Below, piece by piece: positions 9,085 through 17,280 of a stretch of DNA of 64,000 nucleotides. The stretch comes from Alkalimonas collagenimarina (lineage in GTDB: Bacteria; Pseudomonadota; Gammaproteobacteria; Enterobacterales; Alteromonadaceae), in assembly GCF_030717845.1 (NCBI RefSeq), contig NZ_JAUZVZ010000015.1:27633-91632 (forward strand), read 5' to 3'. Under the pieces are notes generated by a model. The model was not told the DNA's origin and did not search any database. It was given only the letters and a program-made list of their open reading frames with translations. A program made the position numbers and the translations under genes. The number at the start of each line of letters is the position of its first letter. Within the stretch, counting starts at the first letter, position 1.

Positions 9085-9564
9085 ATGACAAAGAAAAAAC
9101 CAAAATCGCAAAGCAGTACCATCGCACTGAACAGAAAAGCCCGCCACGAATACTTCCTGGAAGATAAATTTGAGGCAGGCATTAGTTTGCAAGGATGGGA
9201 AGTAAAAAGTATCCGTGAGGGCAAAGTGAATTTGTCCGATGCCTACGTTGTCCTCCATCAAGGGGAAGCCTACTTGTATGGCACACAAATTCAGCCATTA
9301 AAGAGTGCATCCAGTCATGTGATTTGCGACCCGGAACGTAACCGCAAATTGCTACTCAAAAAGCGCGAGCTGGCCAAGCTGATTGGCCTGACCGAACGTG
9401 ACGGCTATACTCTCATTGCCACCGCCATGTATTGGAAAGCCTGCTGGGTCAAACTAGAGTTCCATTTGGCACTGGGTAAAAAGCACTACGACAAGCGTAG
9501 CGACATCAAAAATAAAGATTGGGCGCGTGAAAAAGAACGCATGATGAAGCATAGCAAGCGCTAA
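9085..9564 (+). CDS. smpB: SmpB, tmRNA-binding protein
   Basis: Essential partner of tmRNA in trans-translation rescue of stalled ribosomes. OB-fold sequence is evident in LNRKARHEYFLEDKFEAGIS, GWEVKSIREGKVNLSDAYV and the basic C-terminal tail (KKHYDKRSDIKNKDWAREK) that mimics an mRNA in the A site. The length of 159 residues is standard. Its RNA partner ssrA is encoded 177 bases downstream on the same strand. Confidence 0.97.
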   Translation: MTKKKPKSQSSTIALNRKARHEYFLEDKFEAGISLQGWEVKSIREGKVNLSDAYVVLHQGEAYLYGTQIQPLKSASSHVICDPERNRKLLLKKRELAKLIGLTERDGYTLIATAMYWKACWVKLEFHLALGKKHYDKRSDIKNKDWAREKERMMKHSKR

Positions 9565-9668
9565 ATAAACGCTTGCGGGCTTGAAACTATCGGCTCTCAC
9601 CCCCATCTAATTGTATAGGCAGCAAACAGACCATTGTTTACTGCCGCTAACAGCGACTGCAAGTCTGC

Positions 9669-9697
9669 TTGTGTCCATTACCACAAGCACGTACAAT
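9669..9697 (+). promoter_or_regulatory. Predicted promoter of ssrA
   Basis: TTGTGT (9669-9674) and TACAAT (9692-9697) are spaced 17 bases apart. The -35 end and spacer also form an inverted repeat (GCTTGTG...CACAAGC). A transcript from here would carry a leader of about 38 bases to be removed by RNase P. Confidence 0.5.
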
Positions 9698-9741
9698 AGA
9701 AGTGTTACAACGCATTAGTGGGCGACATCACTGCTGAATTC

Positions 9742-10102
9742 GGGGCTGATACTGGATTCGACGGGACTCTCGAACTCTAAGGTGCATGCCGAGGTGCGGT
9801 AGGCCTCGTTAAACAGCCGCAAACCAATAGTCGCAAACGACGAAAACTACGCAATCGCTGCTTAATAGGCAGTAGATAGCTCTTCCGCTCACGTATGCCT
9901 GTATGCAGAGATAACGGAAGATCACCCCTAACAGGATCGCATGGAGACTTCGCCTGGAGTCAAAATGTTAAAACCAATCAGGCTCGCCCGACGAAAGCCT
10001 GCCATTCGGCGCTCATAGGGTTAACTAAATGAACTGGCTAAGCATGTAGTACCGAAGATTTAGGTTTTTCGGACGGGGGTTCAAATCCCCCCAGCTCCAC
10101 CA
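9742..10102 (+). ncRNA. ssrA: tmRNA (ssrA), with proteolysis tag ANDENYAIAA
   Basis: Transfer-messenger RNA of 361 bases. The 5' end GGGGCTGATACTGGATTCGA and the 3' end (GGTTCAAATCCCCCCAGCTC, then CACCA) form the tRNA-like domain, and the acceptor stem pairs GGGGCTG with CAGCTCC. The resume codon is GCA at 9833. The encoded tag reads ANDENYAIAA and ends with TAA at 9863-9865, so the usual Leu of ANDENYALAA is Ile. The C-terminal Ala-Ala degron for ClpXP/ClpAP is kept. The CCA is encoded. Confidence 0.97.
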
Positions 10103-10111
10103 AATAAATAA

Positions 10112-10138
10112 CCCTGAGCCATCGGCTCGGGGTTTTTT
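10112..10138 (+). terminator. Intrinsic terminator of ssrA
   Basis: The stem CCCTGAGCC-ATC-GGCTCGGGG with one G-U pair is followed by TTTTTT, starting ten bases after the encoded CCA. Confidence 0.85.
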
Positions 10139-10160
10139 ATTTTGGCGTAGTCGGATTTGC

Positions 10161-10177
10161 AACCCCCGTAGGGGGTT
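10161..10177. repeat. Inverted repeat beside ssrA resembling the tmRNA 3' end
   Basis: AACCCCC-GTA-GGGGGTT forms a perfect 7-bp hairpin. Its right arm continues as GGGGGTTCACCAGGCTCA, which resembles the tmRNA T-arm/acceptor sequence with about seven bases missing. It may be a degenerate attachment-site remnant. Confidence 0.35.
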
Positions 10178-10183
10178 CACCAG

Positions 10184-10213
10184 GCTCACACGCAAATGTG
10201 GGCTTTTCTTTTT
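10184..10213 (+). terminator. Second terminator-like hairpin downstream of ssrA
   Basis: GCTCACA-CGCAAA-TGTGGGC followed by TTTTCTTTTT forms a plausible second intrinsic terminator in the spacer before the next gene. Confidence 0.5.
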
Positions 10214-10346
10214 GTCTACGGTGAAGGAAGACGAAAAGCTTTCATTGTTAACAGCTGTTATTTGTCTTACCATGATTGGCCATTAAGCGTGCAATTCAAG
10301 TCGATATTCGCTTGTCTGGCCAAGAAATCAGTATTATAAAAAAAAT

Positions 10347-11243
10347 ATGATGACCACTAAAGCCACCCATCCCAGACGTAATTTCAAGATCCGCCAATAC
10401 ATTGCTTCGAAAAGCATCGCCCGCCTAACGCTGGATTTTATAGTCATTAATACCATTCTGGCGACTCTACTGGCGGGCGTACTGGTGTTGATCACCCGTG
10501 ATTATCACCTCGGCCTTGATTACATCTACCATATGTATACCGAATTATTTGGCAAGGAACCACGCTGGAGCCTACCGGATGATCAGTTTCTGTATAAAAA
10601 TATCAGGGCTTTTCTGGCCACTATTTCCTTGCTGTCTCCCTCTTTGTTTTTAGGGATGATCATCTATAAATTCTTTGTATTAAGACGAGATAATTTGGTG
10701 TTTCGTCGCTATTGCGACCTGTCTAATGGCGGCTCTGAGCAATACTTGAATATTCACTTTTATATTTCATCGTCGCTGCGACTGCACAATCTGCAATTCA
10801 CCGCTTTTATTCGGACCTATGAAAAAGAGCTGGAGCAAGCCTCTGCCGATAACTATCCGATGAACACCTTTCCGCTGGAATTACGACAGGATGCGTTTTA
10901 TCCGTTGCCTTTTAATTATGTGCCGAGCCGTTTTCGGCTGCCTTTATTCAACCCTGATACCCTTGATACCCCTTGCGCACAACCACAGCTAGAGCTGCAT
11001 GACGATGGCACGGTAACGGTGCATACTTTTGAGCGTCAAATTAAGTTGGATCCAACACGAGGCGATTTTTGCCAAATTTATGTGGTTGGCCGTGGTGAAG
11101 TGCCTGACTTGCAATCAAAATTTAGTGAAATTGGCAGTTATCAGATCCCAGCCGATATCCGCTTTGAACCACTGCCTGAAATGCAGACAGCCTACGATGT
11201 TCGAAAGCAGCGTTTTACCGTAAAAAACTGGCTGGATTTCTAA
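10347..11243 (+). CDS. Two-TM membrane protein with cytoplasmic beta-rich domain, unknown function
   Basis: I do not recognise a named family with certainty. Residues 24-49 form one membrane helix (LDFIVINTILATLLAGVLVL) and residues 88-112 a second (FLATISLLSPSLFLGMII), followed by the basic RRDNLVFRRYCD and about 170 polar, probably cytoplasmic residues. The plan TM1-loop-TM2-beta domain, with FPLELRQDAFYPLPF in the C-terminal part, recalls inward-rectifier (Kir-type) potassium channels. However, no TVGYG-like filter is present between the helices, so a pore function is unproven. It starts 245 bases after tmRNA and its stop overlaps the convergent DUF1028 gene by four bases. Confidence 0.75.
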   Translation: MMTTKATHPRRNFKIRQYIASKSIARLTLDFIVINTILATLLAGVLVLITRDYHLGLDYIYHMYTELFGKEPRWSLPDDQFLYKNIRAFLATISLLSPSLFLGMIIYKFFVLRRDNLVFRRYCDLSNGGSEQYLNIHFYISSSLRLHNLQFTAFIRTYEKELEQASADNYPMNTFPLELRQDAFYPLPFNYVPSRFRLPLFNPDTLDTPCAQPQLELHDDGTVTVHTFERQIKLDPTRGDFCQIYVVGRGEVPDLQSKFSEIGSYQIPADIRFEPLPEMQTAYDVRKQRFTVKNWLDF

Positions 11244-12106
11244 GCACGGAGTCGTGCCAGTAAGGCGGGTGCATGATCAAGCAATAACGAACTAACAGCA
11301 TGCTGTTCGGGGTCGTACAAGGGCCCGATGTTGTGCTGCGCGAGCAGGCTGCTAAAGTCCCGGCCAGCGACGCCTTGCTGGCCTAGCAGAGTAATCAAAT
11401 CGTTTAAAATACTCTGCTGCTGAGTGTTGAGTTCGCTACAGCGCAACCATTGCTGTGGAAATTCGTGCGGGTAGTAGAGTTGAAAGATGCGGTATAATTG
11501 CTCCAGTTCGACCACAGGGTCTGCAGCCGCGTCGACCCGTAAATCCAACCAGGTATCTGAATTGCCAAGATAGCCTGAGCCAGCACGCTTGATAAGCATC
11601 GCGGCAGCTAATTTGCCTCGCTTGTCGCCCCCCGCTTGCTGAGCCGCCTTGAGCCCCTGTAGCATCGCCGCTGCTAGCTCTTTACCTTCACTCTTAGCCT
11701 GCTGATACCCTGCGGCCATGGTTTCAACCGTTCCTGGCACCAGCATATTACCCAAACAAAACATGCCCTTTTCCTGATAGCTTTCCACCGTTGCCGTGCA
11801 ATCAGAGCCTGAGTGCAGCAGCACCTCACCACTTGGATCCATGATGCCAAACTGGCGCTGGCTGGCTATGTCATCCGCTTGAAGATAACGCTGCTCGGCC
11901 TGCTTTAAATCAGCTGTAGCTGCCAACGTTTGTAATGCAGCTTGCGCAGCTGCTGGGTTAGCAAACGATTGCGACACCAGCAAACCATGCTCACTGTTGA
12001 TCCATGGAACTAGTGATCCTACAGCCAGGAAGTTTGATGCTGTAGCAATAGCCAAACTGCCTGAATCTGGTTCTGATACTGCGATGGTGTAGGTGGCAAT
12101 CATCAA
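11240..12106 (-). CDS. DUF1028 family protein, putative Ntn-type hydrolase
   Basis: The sequence follows the DUF1028 pattern closely: GSLAIATASNFLAVGSLVPW, LLVSQSFANPAAAQAAL, QRQFGIMDPSGEVLLHSG, FCLGNMLVPGTVETMAAGYQ and GGDKRGKLAAAMLI. The fold is related to N-terminal nucleophile hydrolases, but the substrate is unknown to me. The C-terminal 60 residues (peptidoglycan-binding-like in some members) are not diagnostic here. Met1 and Met2 are equivalent starts. Monocistronic and convergent with the upstream-numbered membrane protein gene. Confidence 0.88.
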   Translation of the reverse strand: MMIATYTIAVSEPDSGSLAIATASNFLAVGSLVPWINSEHGLLVSQSFANPAAAQAALQTLAATADLKQAEQRYLQADDIASQRQFGIMDPSGEVLLHSGSDCTATVESYQEKGMFCLGNMLVPGTVETMAAGYQQAKSEGKELAAAMLQGLKAAQQAGGDKRGKLAAAMLIKRAGSGYLGNSDTWLDLRVDAAADPVVELEQLYRIFQLYYPHEFPQQWLRCSELNTQQQSILNDLITLLGQQGVAGRDFSSLLAQHNIGPLYDPEQHAVSSLLLDHAPALLARLRA

Positions 12107-12199
12107 TACAACTCCCTGACTGGTGAAAAGAAAACCCTAACAGGATGGCTGGCAGAGGTAAAGACCCTAGCCAACCAACTCAGGTAGGCCAACTTTGCA

Positions 12200-12775
12200 T
12201 CACTCGCCCTGCAATAACTTTTGCATATCCAATTGCGAGGGCATCATGCCACCGGGTAAGCGACCAGCTAAAGCCAGTAAGCGAGCCCGATGCTGATTCA
12301 GAGCTACTTTATCGGCTTCGGTAAGGCACCCCCCGATGGCCTTTGTCATATGGTCAGTTTGCGCCAGCATCTGTTCTGTTTTCTGGCGCTGCATCTCAGG
12401 TAAAAAAGGCAATGCACGCCTGGATAACCGCAACATAGGTTGCATCGAGTCCAGCACCGGCCAACTACCTTTCGCCGTTAACTCCAAAAACAACGGTGCT
12501 GTAAGCTCATGCTCAGCAAGGATCTGATCGACCTCATTCAGGTAGTCCTGCCCTTGCTGTTGCGCCCGCACTTCCTCGGCATGACGAGGCCAATCACAAT
12601 GCGATTGCAAGCGCACTTGATACAGAGACTCCACATTATCCTGCTCAACCTTAGCCAGAGCTGGCAATGCGGCCTCCAGCTTGGTGAGGTTTTGTTCGGT
12701 CAGGACGGTTTCTGCCATTGCCATCAATGGCGCTAAACAACACAGGCTCACTGCACGATAAAACGATTTACCCAT
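12200..12775 (-). CDS. Secreted protein of unknown function
   Basis: An exported protein of 191 residues that I do not recognise. I set the start at ATG 12775 (MGKSFYRAVSLCCLAPLMAM) because AAGGA lies 7 bases upstream and a clear signal peptide follows, cleaved near AMA-ET. The frame extends 59 codons further upstream without a good ribosome-binding site. The mature part is mostly helical, with two Cys (HCDWPRHAEEV and GGCLTEADK) that could form a disulfide in the periplasm. It is divergent from the MBL hydrolase gene. Confidence 0.7.
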   Translation of the reverse strand: MGKSFYRAVSLCCLAPLMAMAETVLTEQNLTKLEAALPALAKVEQDNVESLYQVRLQSHCDWPRHAEEVRAQQQGQDYLNEVDQILAEHELTAPLFLELTAKGSWPVLDSMQPMLRLSRRALPFLPEMQRQKTEQMLAQTDHMTKAIGGCLTEADKVALNQHRARLLALAGRLPGGMMPSQLDMQKLLQGE

Positions 12776-12984
12776 ATCACTATCCTTTTTGGTCATACGC
12801 TGGCTACGTTCATGTATCAGCTTTATTAGACCCTGGTTACCATAAGAACCCAAACTGGCTGAACCTAAGCTGAAATAGTGTGCTCCAGAGAAGATGCATC
12901 GCTTGATCACTGAACTAAGCTGGTAGTCGCTCCGTAATCTGCCATACTTCATGCCAAAGATAACAACAATACCAAGGAGCTACG

Positions 12985-13848
12985 ATGCGTTTTCTATTTT
13001 CTATTGTGTTCGTTCTATCCCTGATACTTAGCAACTCAGCTTATGCTGACCGTTTTGCCGATGTACAGATAGAGTCGACTGAACTATCCCCTAACTTGTA
13101 TATGCTCACTGGAGCTGGCGGCAATATGGCGGCGCTGACTGGAGACGATGGCATTGTATTGATTGATGGCCAGTTTGCCGAAATGGCGGGCAAGATTGAA
13201 GCCAAACTCACCGAGCTGGCTGCTGGCCAAGCGCTGCAGGTTTTGGTGAATACCCATTTTCATGGTGATCATGTCGGAGGCAATGCCATGCTGGCAGCCG
13301 ATAACCGCATTATTGCTCATGATAATGTTCGTAAGCGCCTGCAGGCCGATAGCAACTTTCCGGCAGAAGGTTTGCCCAATCTTACTTTTACCGATGAACT
13401 GACCTTGCATATGAATGGCCACCACATCCTTCTGACGGCCATGCAGCCAAGCCATACTGATGGCGACAGCATTGTCTGGTTTAAAGATAGCAATGTGGTG
13501 CATATGGGTGATTTGATGTTTGAAGGGCGCTTTCCATTTGTCGATACCAACTCAGGCGGAAACCTGCATGCTTACATGGAGGTGACACGCCATGTCATCG
13601 CCACCATTGATGCTGACACCCAAGTGATCCCAGGCCACGGCCAACTGACCAACCGAGCAGGGCTGGAAAGAGAGCTGGCGATGATGGAAGCCACATTGGC
13701 GCTGGTAAAACAACACAAGGCGAATGGCTTATCCGAACAAGCCATCATTGAGCGCGGCTTAGGCGATGAATGGCTGGACTGGCACTGGAACTTTATTACC
13801 GAAGAGCGCTGGATCCGCACCTTGTATCAGGCTCTTGCTGATGAATGA
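12985..13848 (+). CDS. Periplasmic MBL-fold metallo-hydrolase
   Basis: Metallo-beta-lactamase-fold hydrolase with a signal peptide (MRFLFSIVFVLSLILSNSAYA). The zinc-binding motif is NTHFHGDHVGG (HxHxDH), and further ligands are in MQPSHTDGDSIVW and VIPGHGQLTNRAGL. The substrate is unknown. The layout resembles SoxH/quinoprotein-associated and other broad-specificity MBL proteins rather than a clinical beta-lactamase. AAGGAG lies 7 bases before the start. Confidence 0.88.
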   Translation: MRFLFSIVFVLSLILSNSAYADRFADVQIESTELSPNLYMLTGAGGNMAALTGDDGIVLIDGQFAEMAGKIEAKLTELAAGQALQVLVNTHFHGDHVGGNAMLAADNRIIAHDNVRKRLQADSNFPAEGLPNLTFTDELTLHMNGHHILLTAMQPSHTDGDSIVWFKDSNVVHMGDLMFEGRFPFVDTNSGGNLHAYMEVTRHVIATIDADTQVIPGHGQLTNRAGLERELAMMEATLALVKQHKANGLSEQAIIERGLGDEWLDWHWNFITEERWIRTLYQALADE

Positions 13849-13863
13849 TACCGTACCGGCCAC

Positions 13864-14685
13864 CTAGCGTTCAGGTGGCCGTTGTCGCTTAGGGCGCTCA
13901 GTGCGTGGTCGGTGCCCTGATCGCTTCTTAATACCAGCCCCAGCGCCATGAGACGCCTCCTCTGTTTTGACAGAGTCTTTCAATAAGTTACTGAGCATAC
14001 TGAATTCATCATTACTAACTTCACGCCACTGACCCGGTTTTAAATCGGCTAGTTGAATGCTCATGATACGAATGCGTTTTAAGCGGGTAACCTCATAACC
14101 GAGAAACTCGGTCATACGGCGAATTTGGCGATTCAGCCCTTGTGTCAAAATAATAGCAAAGCTGCTGGGGCCTGTTTGCTTCACGACACAGGGCTTGGTT
14201 ACAGTACCCAGAATAGGCACACCCGCTGCCATCCGTTCTAAAAAACCACGTGTCACTGGTTTATCCACACTGACAATGTATTCTTTTTCATGGGCATTAC
14301 CCGCCCGCAGAATTTTATTAACGATATCGCCATCATTGGTCAGTAAAATCAGTCCGGAAGATGGTTTATCCAAGCGGCCAATTGGAAAAATACGCGCGGG
14401 GTAATTCACAGCATCAACAATATTTCCCGGTACCGCCGTATCGGTGGTACAGGTAATCCCCACGGGTTTGTGATACACCAGATACACGGCTTTTGGTTTT
14501 GCTCGTAATGGTTTCCCTGCCACCACCACATCATCCGCATTGCTGACTTTCATGCCGGTTTCAGCCACTTGACCATTCACTGTGACCTGCCCTTGCTCGA
14601 TCAGCCGATCCGCTTCGCGCCGGGAACATATCCCTGTCTCACTAATAAATTTATTGAGCCGGGTGGTCACTTGCTCTGACTGCAT
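13864..14685 (-). CDS. rluF: RluF-type 23S rRNA pseudouridine synthase
   Basis: RsuA-family pseudouridine synthase. An N-terminal S4 domain (RLNKFISETGICSRREADRL) is followed by the catalytic domain with the active-site Asp in FPIGRLDKPSSGLILLTNDG and the end motif GLNRQIRRMTEFLGYEVTRL. The strong similarity to E. coli RluF, which modifies U2604 of 23S rRNA and tRNA-Tyr, sets it apart from RluB/E/RsuA. The C-terminus is a basic tail (KKRSGHRPRTERPKRQRPP). The start is ATG 14685 with AGAGG upstream; an in-frame Met seven codons earlier lacks one. Confidence 0.92.
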   Translation of the reverse strand: MQSEQVTTRLNKFISETGICSRREADRLIEQGQVTVNGQVAETGMKVSNADDVVVAGKPLRAKPKAVYLVYHKPVGITCTTDTAVPGNIVDAVNYPARIFPIGRLDKPSSGLILLTNDGDIVNKILRAGNAHEKEYIVSVDKPVTRGFLERMAAGVPILGTVTKPCVVKQTGPSSFAIILTQGLNRQIRRMTEFLGYEVTRLKRIRIMSIQLADLKPGQWREVSNDEFSMLSNLLKDSVKTEEASHGAGAGIKKRSGHRPRTERPKRQRPPER

Positions 14686-14734
14686 GACGCTGCCTCTTGT
14701 AGCCACATGGAAGGTAGATTGTGGCGTGGTCAGT

Positions 14735-14761
14735 AAAAAGGGCGTTAGTGTAACAACGCCC
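14735..14761 (-). terminator. Intrinsic terminator of the cpdB-like gene
   Basis: Read on the minus strand, GGGCGTT-GTTACACT-AACGCCC is followed by TTTTTACTG. It lies about 40 bases past the stop of the phosphodiesterase gene and before rluF. Confidence 0.7.
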
Positions 14762-14801
14762 GATTGATTTGCCTAGCTGCGGTGTACTGGTTGCAAACTA
14801 G

Positions 14802-16784
14802 TTACTCGTTGCTTGGTACAGGCAGTAGCTGATAAATGCCATAACCTTCTTCATCCTGCTCTATCAAGGTCAGTTGCGGTAAAAGACCTGCAACATCCTG
14901 AGCGGCTGCCAAGCCAGAACTACGAAAACGCAGCTTGGTACCAGCAGGGATATCCAACTGCCAGTTGCTCTCTAGCTTAACCGGGATTTCATCTGCATAG
15001 GTCTCCGCTTGGTAACGGGTGTATTCCGCAATAATCTGCCGTACTTCCATCTGACCGCTGTAATGCACCGGTGCCGATGTCGCATGAGGGAAGAAACCAC
15101 CACCACTGACCCGGTAGTTATTGGTGGTCAGCAAGAAACGTTGTTCAGCCGTTACTGGTTCGCCTTGAAAATGTAAATCGACAATGCGGTGACTATCATT
15201 GATTTGCTGGCCCTGGCCGTCAAAGCGCGGCGGTTGGGTACTATCAATACGGTAGCTCACCTTGTTCATCATATCAAAGTTGTAACTGGGGATCCCTGCT
15301 TGCAGCAAATCCTGCCAGTCATCATGAGTTGCATCGATGGAGGTAAAGGTACGAGCCGACATTTCTAACCAGTCACGTAGCTGCTCACCATCCAGCTCAA
15401 TCACCCGCAAGGTATTGGGGAAAATATATAAGTCAGCGATATGACCAAGCGTTAAAGGCCCGGCTGAAAGGTGTGTGTAATCTTCAGGCCCGCCAAAACC
15501 ACTGCGAAAAGGTGCCGCTGCACTAATGATGGGCAGTTCAGCCGGCAACTCACCGGACTTTTGCAGCCGAGTGGCATACCAGTGTTGTGCTGCATTCACC
15601 CATTGCACCGCTGTATTGGGTTGCACTCTGGCAAAGAAATTTTCAATATCGCTATCAATGGCGCCGAGCGGCTGATTCAACATAGCTAACGTTTGCTCTT
15701 GCTCTTCAGACAACATAGCCACCAGCAACTCATCACGCGCGTCGCCAATCGGGCGAAGTTCAGCTCGTTGATCCGCAATCACCCAGCCATCATCCGTGCG
15801 TTGCAATGTCAGATCAATTAAACCTAAATGACTGCCATACTGTCCCCCCATCACGGCAGGCACACCATGAATCAACCCTTTGTCGGCATCCACGCCGGGC
15901 ATACCCTGATAATCCTCACCAGGAAGTTGCCGATGCTGGTGCCCTAGCAGCAACGCATCGACATCATCCAGCTGTGCCAGATACAAGGCCGCCTGCTCTG
16001 CATTGTCGGGATATTCCTCGTAATGGCGCAAACCAGTATGAGCGATCAGGATCACCACATCTGCACCTTCCGCCTTCATTTTGGGAACAAAGTGTTGCGC
16101 AGCTGCCACCATATCACGTGCCTGTACTTGCCCTTCCAGGTTATCGCGATCCCAGCGCATGATATCCGGCGGCACCAAACCGAGCAAACCAACCTGAATG
16201 TCATGCCGCTGCATATCCGAACCAACAAAAGAGTGGCTTTGGATCACATAAGGAGTAAAGCGGGTCGACTCCCAATCTGAATCGGCGACATCAGCCTCCA
16301 TCACATTAGCTGCTAAAAAAGGAAAGGTCGCCCCCTCAATGGTGGCATCCAGAAATTCCAAGCCATAATTGAATTCATGGTTACCCAGTGCAGCGCCATG
16401 ATAACCCAGATAATTCATGGCTCTGATTACGGGGTGACGTTGCTGCGACAAATAATCAATCCCCTGCGACTGTGCCCAATCAGCCATTGCACTGCCTTGA
16501 ATGGTATCGCCATTATCTAGCAAAAGGTGATTGGGTTGCTCTAACCTCGCCTGATGCACTAACGATGCGACATGAGCTAAACCTAAGCGGCTGCTTTCTT
16601 GTTGCTGAAAATAGTCATAACCCAGCATATAGCCATGCAAATCATTGGTATGAAGAATACGCATCTCTACCGTCAGGTCCTCCGAGGCTCGCTCCGCAGG
16701 TGTACAACCCACTAGTATGCTGCCTGCCAGCAAGACACAGCAGGAAAAAAGTTGTTTTGTCGTCATACGTTGTTTTGTCCCCAT
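14802..16784 (-). CDS. 2',3'-cyclic-nucleotide 2'-phosphodiesterase/3'-nucleotidase-like lipoprotein (CpdB type)
   Basis: Enzyme that scavenges nucleotides outside the cytoplasm. The signal peptide ends in lipobox LVGC with Cys27, so it is probably membrane-anchored, whereas E. coli CpdB is soluble periplasmic. The metallophosphatase domain shows ILHTNDLHGYMLGYDYF, LLLDNGDTIQGSAMADW, ALGNHEFNYGLEFL, ILIAHTGLRHY and LLGHQHRQLPG. The C-terminal 5'-nucleotidase domain has NNYRVSGGGFFP. The segment after NDLHG resembles CpdB more than UshA. A second Met at codon 7 is an alternative start. The gene stands alone with its own terminator. Confidence 0.88.
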   Translation of the reverse strand: MGTKQRMTTKQLFSCCVLLAGSILVGCTPAERASEDLTVEMRILHTNDLHGYMLGYDYFQQQESSRLGLAHVASLVHQARLEQPNHLLLDNGDTIQGSAMADWAQSQGIDYLSQQRHPVIRAMNYLGYHGAALGNHEFNYGLEFLDATIEGATFPFLAANVMEADVADSDWESTRFTPYVIQSHSFVGSDMQRHDIQVGLLGLVPPDIMRWDRDNLEGQVQARDMVAAAQHFVPKMKAEGADVVILIAHTGLRHYEEYPDNAEQAALYLAQLDDVDALLLGHQHRQLPGEDYQGMPGVDADKGLIHGVPAVMGGQYGSHLGLIDLTLQRTDDGWVIADQRAELRPIGDARDELLVAMLSEEQEQTLAMLNQPLGAIDSDIENFFARVQPNTAVQWVNAAQHWYATRLQKSGELPAELPIISAAAPFRSGFGGPEDYTHLSAGPLTLGHIADLYIFPNTLRVIELDGEQLRDWLEMSARTFTSIDATHDDWQDLLQAGIPSYNFDMMNKVSYRIDSTQPPRFDGQGQQINDSHRIVDLHFQGEPVTAEQRFLLTTNNYRVSGGGFFPHATSAPVHYSGQMEVRQIIAEYTRYQAETYADEIPVKLESNWQLDIPAGTKLRFRSSGLAAAQDVAGLLPQLTLIEQDEEGYGIYQLLPVPSNE

Positions 16785-16972
16785 GCAAAGTGCTCGTGAA
16801 TATCGTATTGAATGAGCAGATTATATCACTTTACTGCATTTTTTGTGACAACACCTTCATTTGTAACAGAGTCAAATCGATGTTTTTTCAAGCAACCACT
16901 CAAGTTTTCCTTGAGCAAGACGATAACCTAAGTAACCAGGCAACACTGTATGATTTTGGATGGAGAAGCATC

Positions 16973-17248
16973 ATGAACGAACAAAACCGCTTAGAGAAAC
17001 TACGCAACTTAGGTGTTCGTTTGCATGAACTACAACTGGTGCAACCTATGCCAGGTAAATCCTATACTTCAGTTGCCTTGAACTATTTATTTAGTCGCCA
17101 TGAGCTCACTCGCCCTTGTGGCCAGCCACTGGATGTGACCTTACGCTCATTAGCTGAGGCCATTGTCCAAAAACACAAGCTGCAGTTCAGTCGCTTTGAT
17201 ACCGACTCCATTATTGATTACTTTTGCCGTTTGTACCGGGTCCATTGA
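16973..17248 (+). CDS. Small protein of unknown function, 91 residues
   Basis: I chose ATG 16973 (MNEQNRLEKLRNLGVRLHEL) because GGAG lies 7 bases upstream. The open frame continues 167 codons further 5' but that part is antisense to the cpdB-like gene and is unlikely to be coding. The protein is soluble and helical, with no motif I can name. It ends 32 bases before the YdjM-like gene. An inverted repeat, CTCAAG-TTTTC-CTTGAG, about 65 bases before the start may belong to its control region. Confidence 0.7.
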   Translation: MNEQNRLEKLRNLGVRLHELQLVQPMPGKSYTSVALNYLFSRHELTRPCGQPLDVTLRSLAEAIVQKHKLQFSRFDTDSIIDYFCRLYRVH

Positions 17249-17274
17249 ACAAGACGACCCGATAGTGGTATAAC
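17245..17274 (+). promoter_or_regulatory. Predicted promoter of the YdjM-like gene
   Basis: TTGAAC (17245-17250), an 18-base spacer and TATAAC (17269-17274). The expected start of transcription coincides with the ATG at 17281, and there is no Shine-Dalgarno sequence, so the transcript may be leaderless. Confidence 0.45.
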
Positions 17275-17280
17275 CTGTTC

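Noticed and set aside
10025..10273. Minus-strand 82-codon frame with GDLNPRP-like sequence
   Set aside because: It is antisense to the tmRNA 3' end and its terminator. This peptide is a familiar translation artefact of tRNA-like 3' ends.
16472..16972. 5' extension of the 91-residue protein frame
   Set aside because: It lies antisense to the cpdB-like gene and has no family match; a good ribosome-binding site marks the start at 16973.
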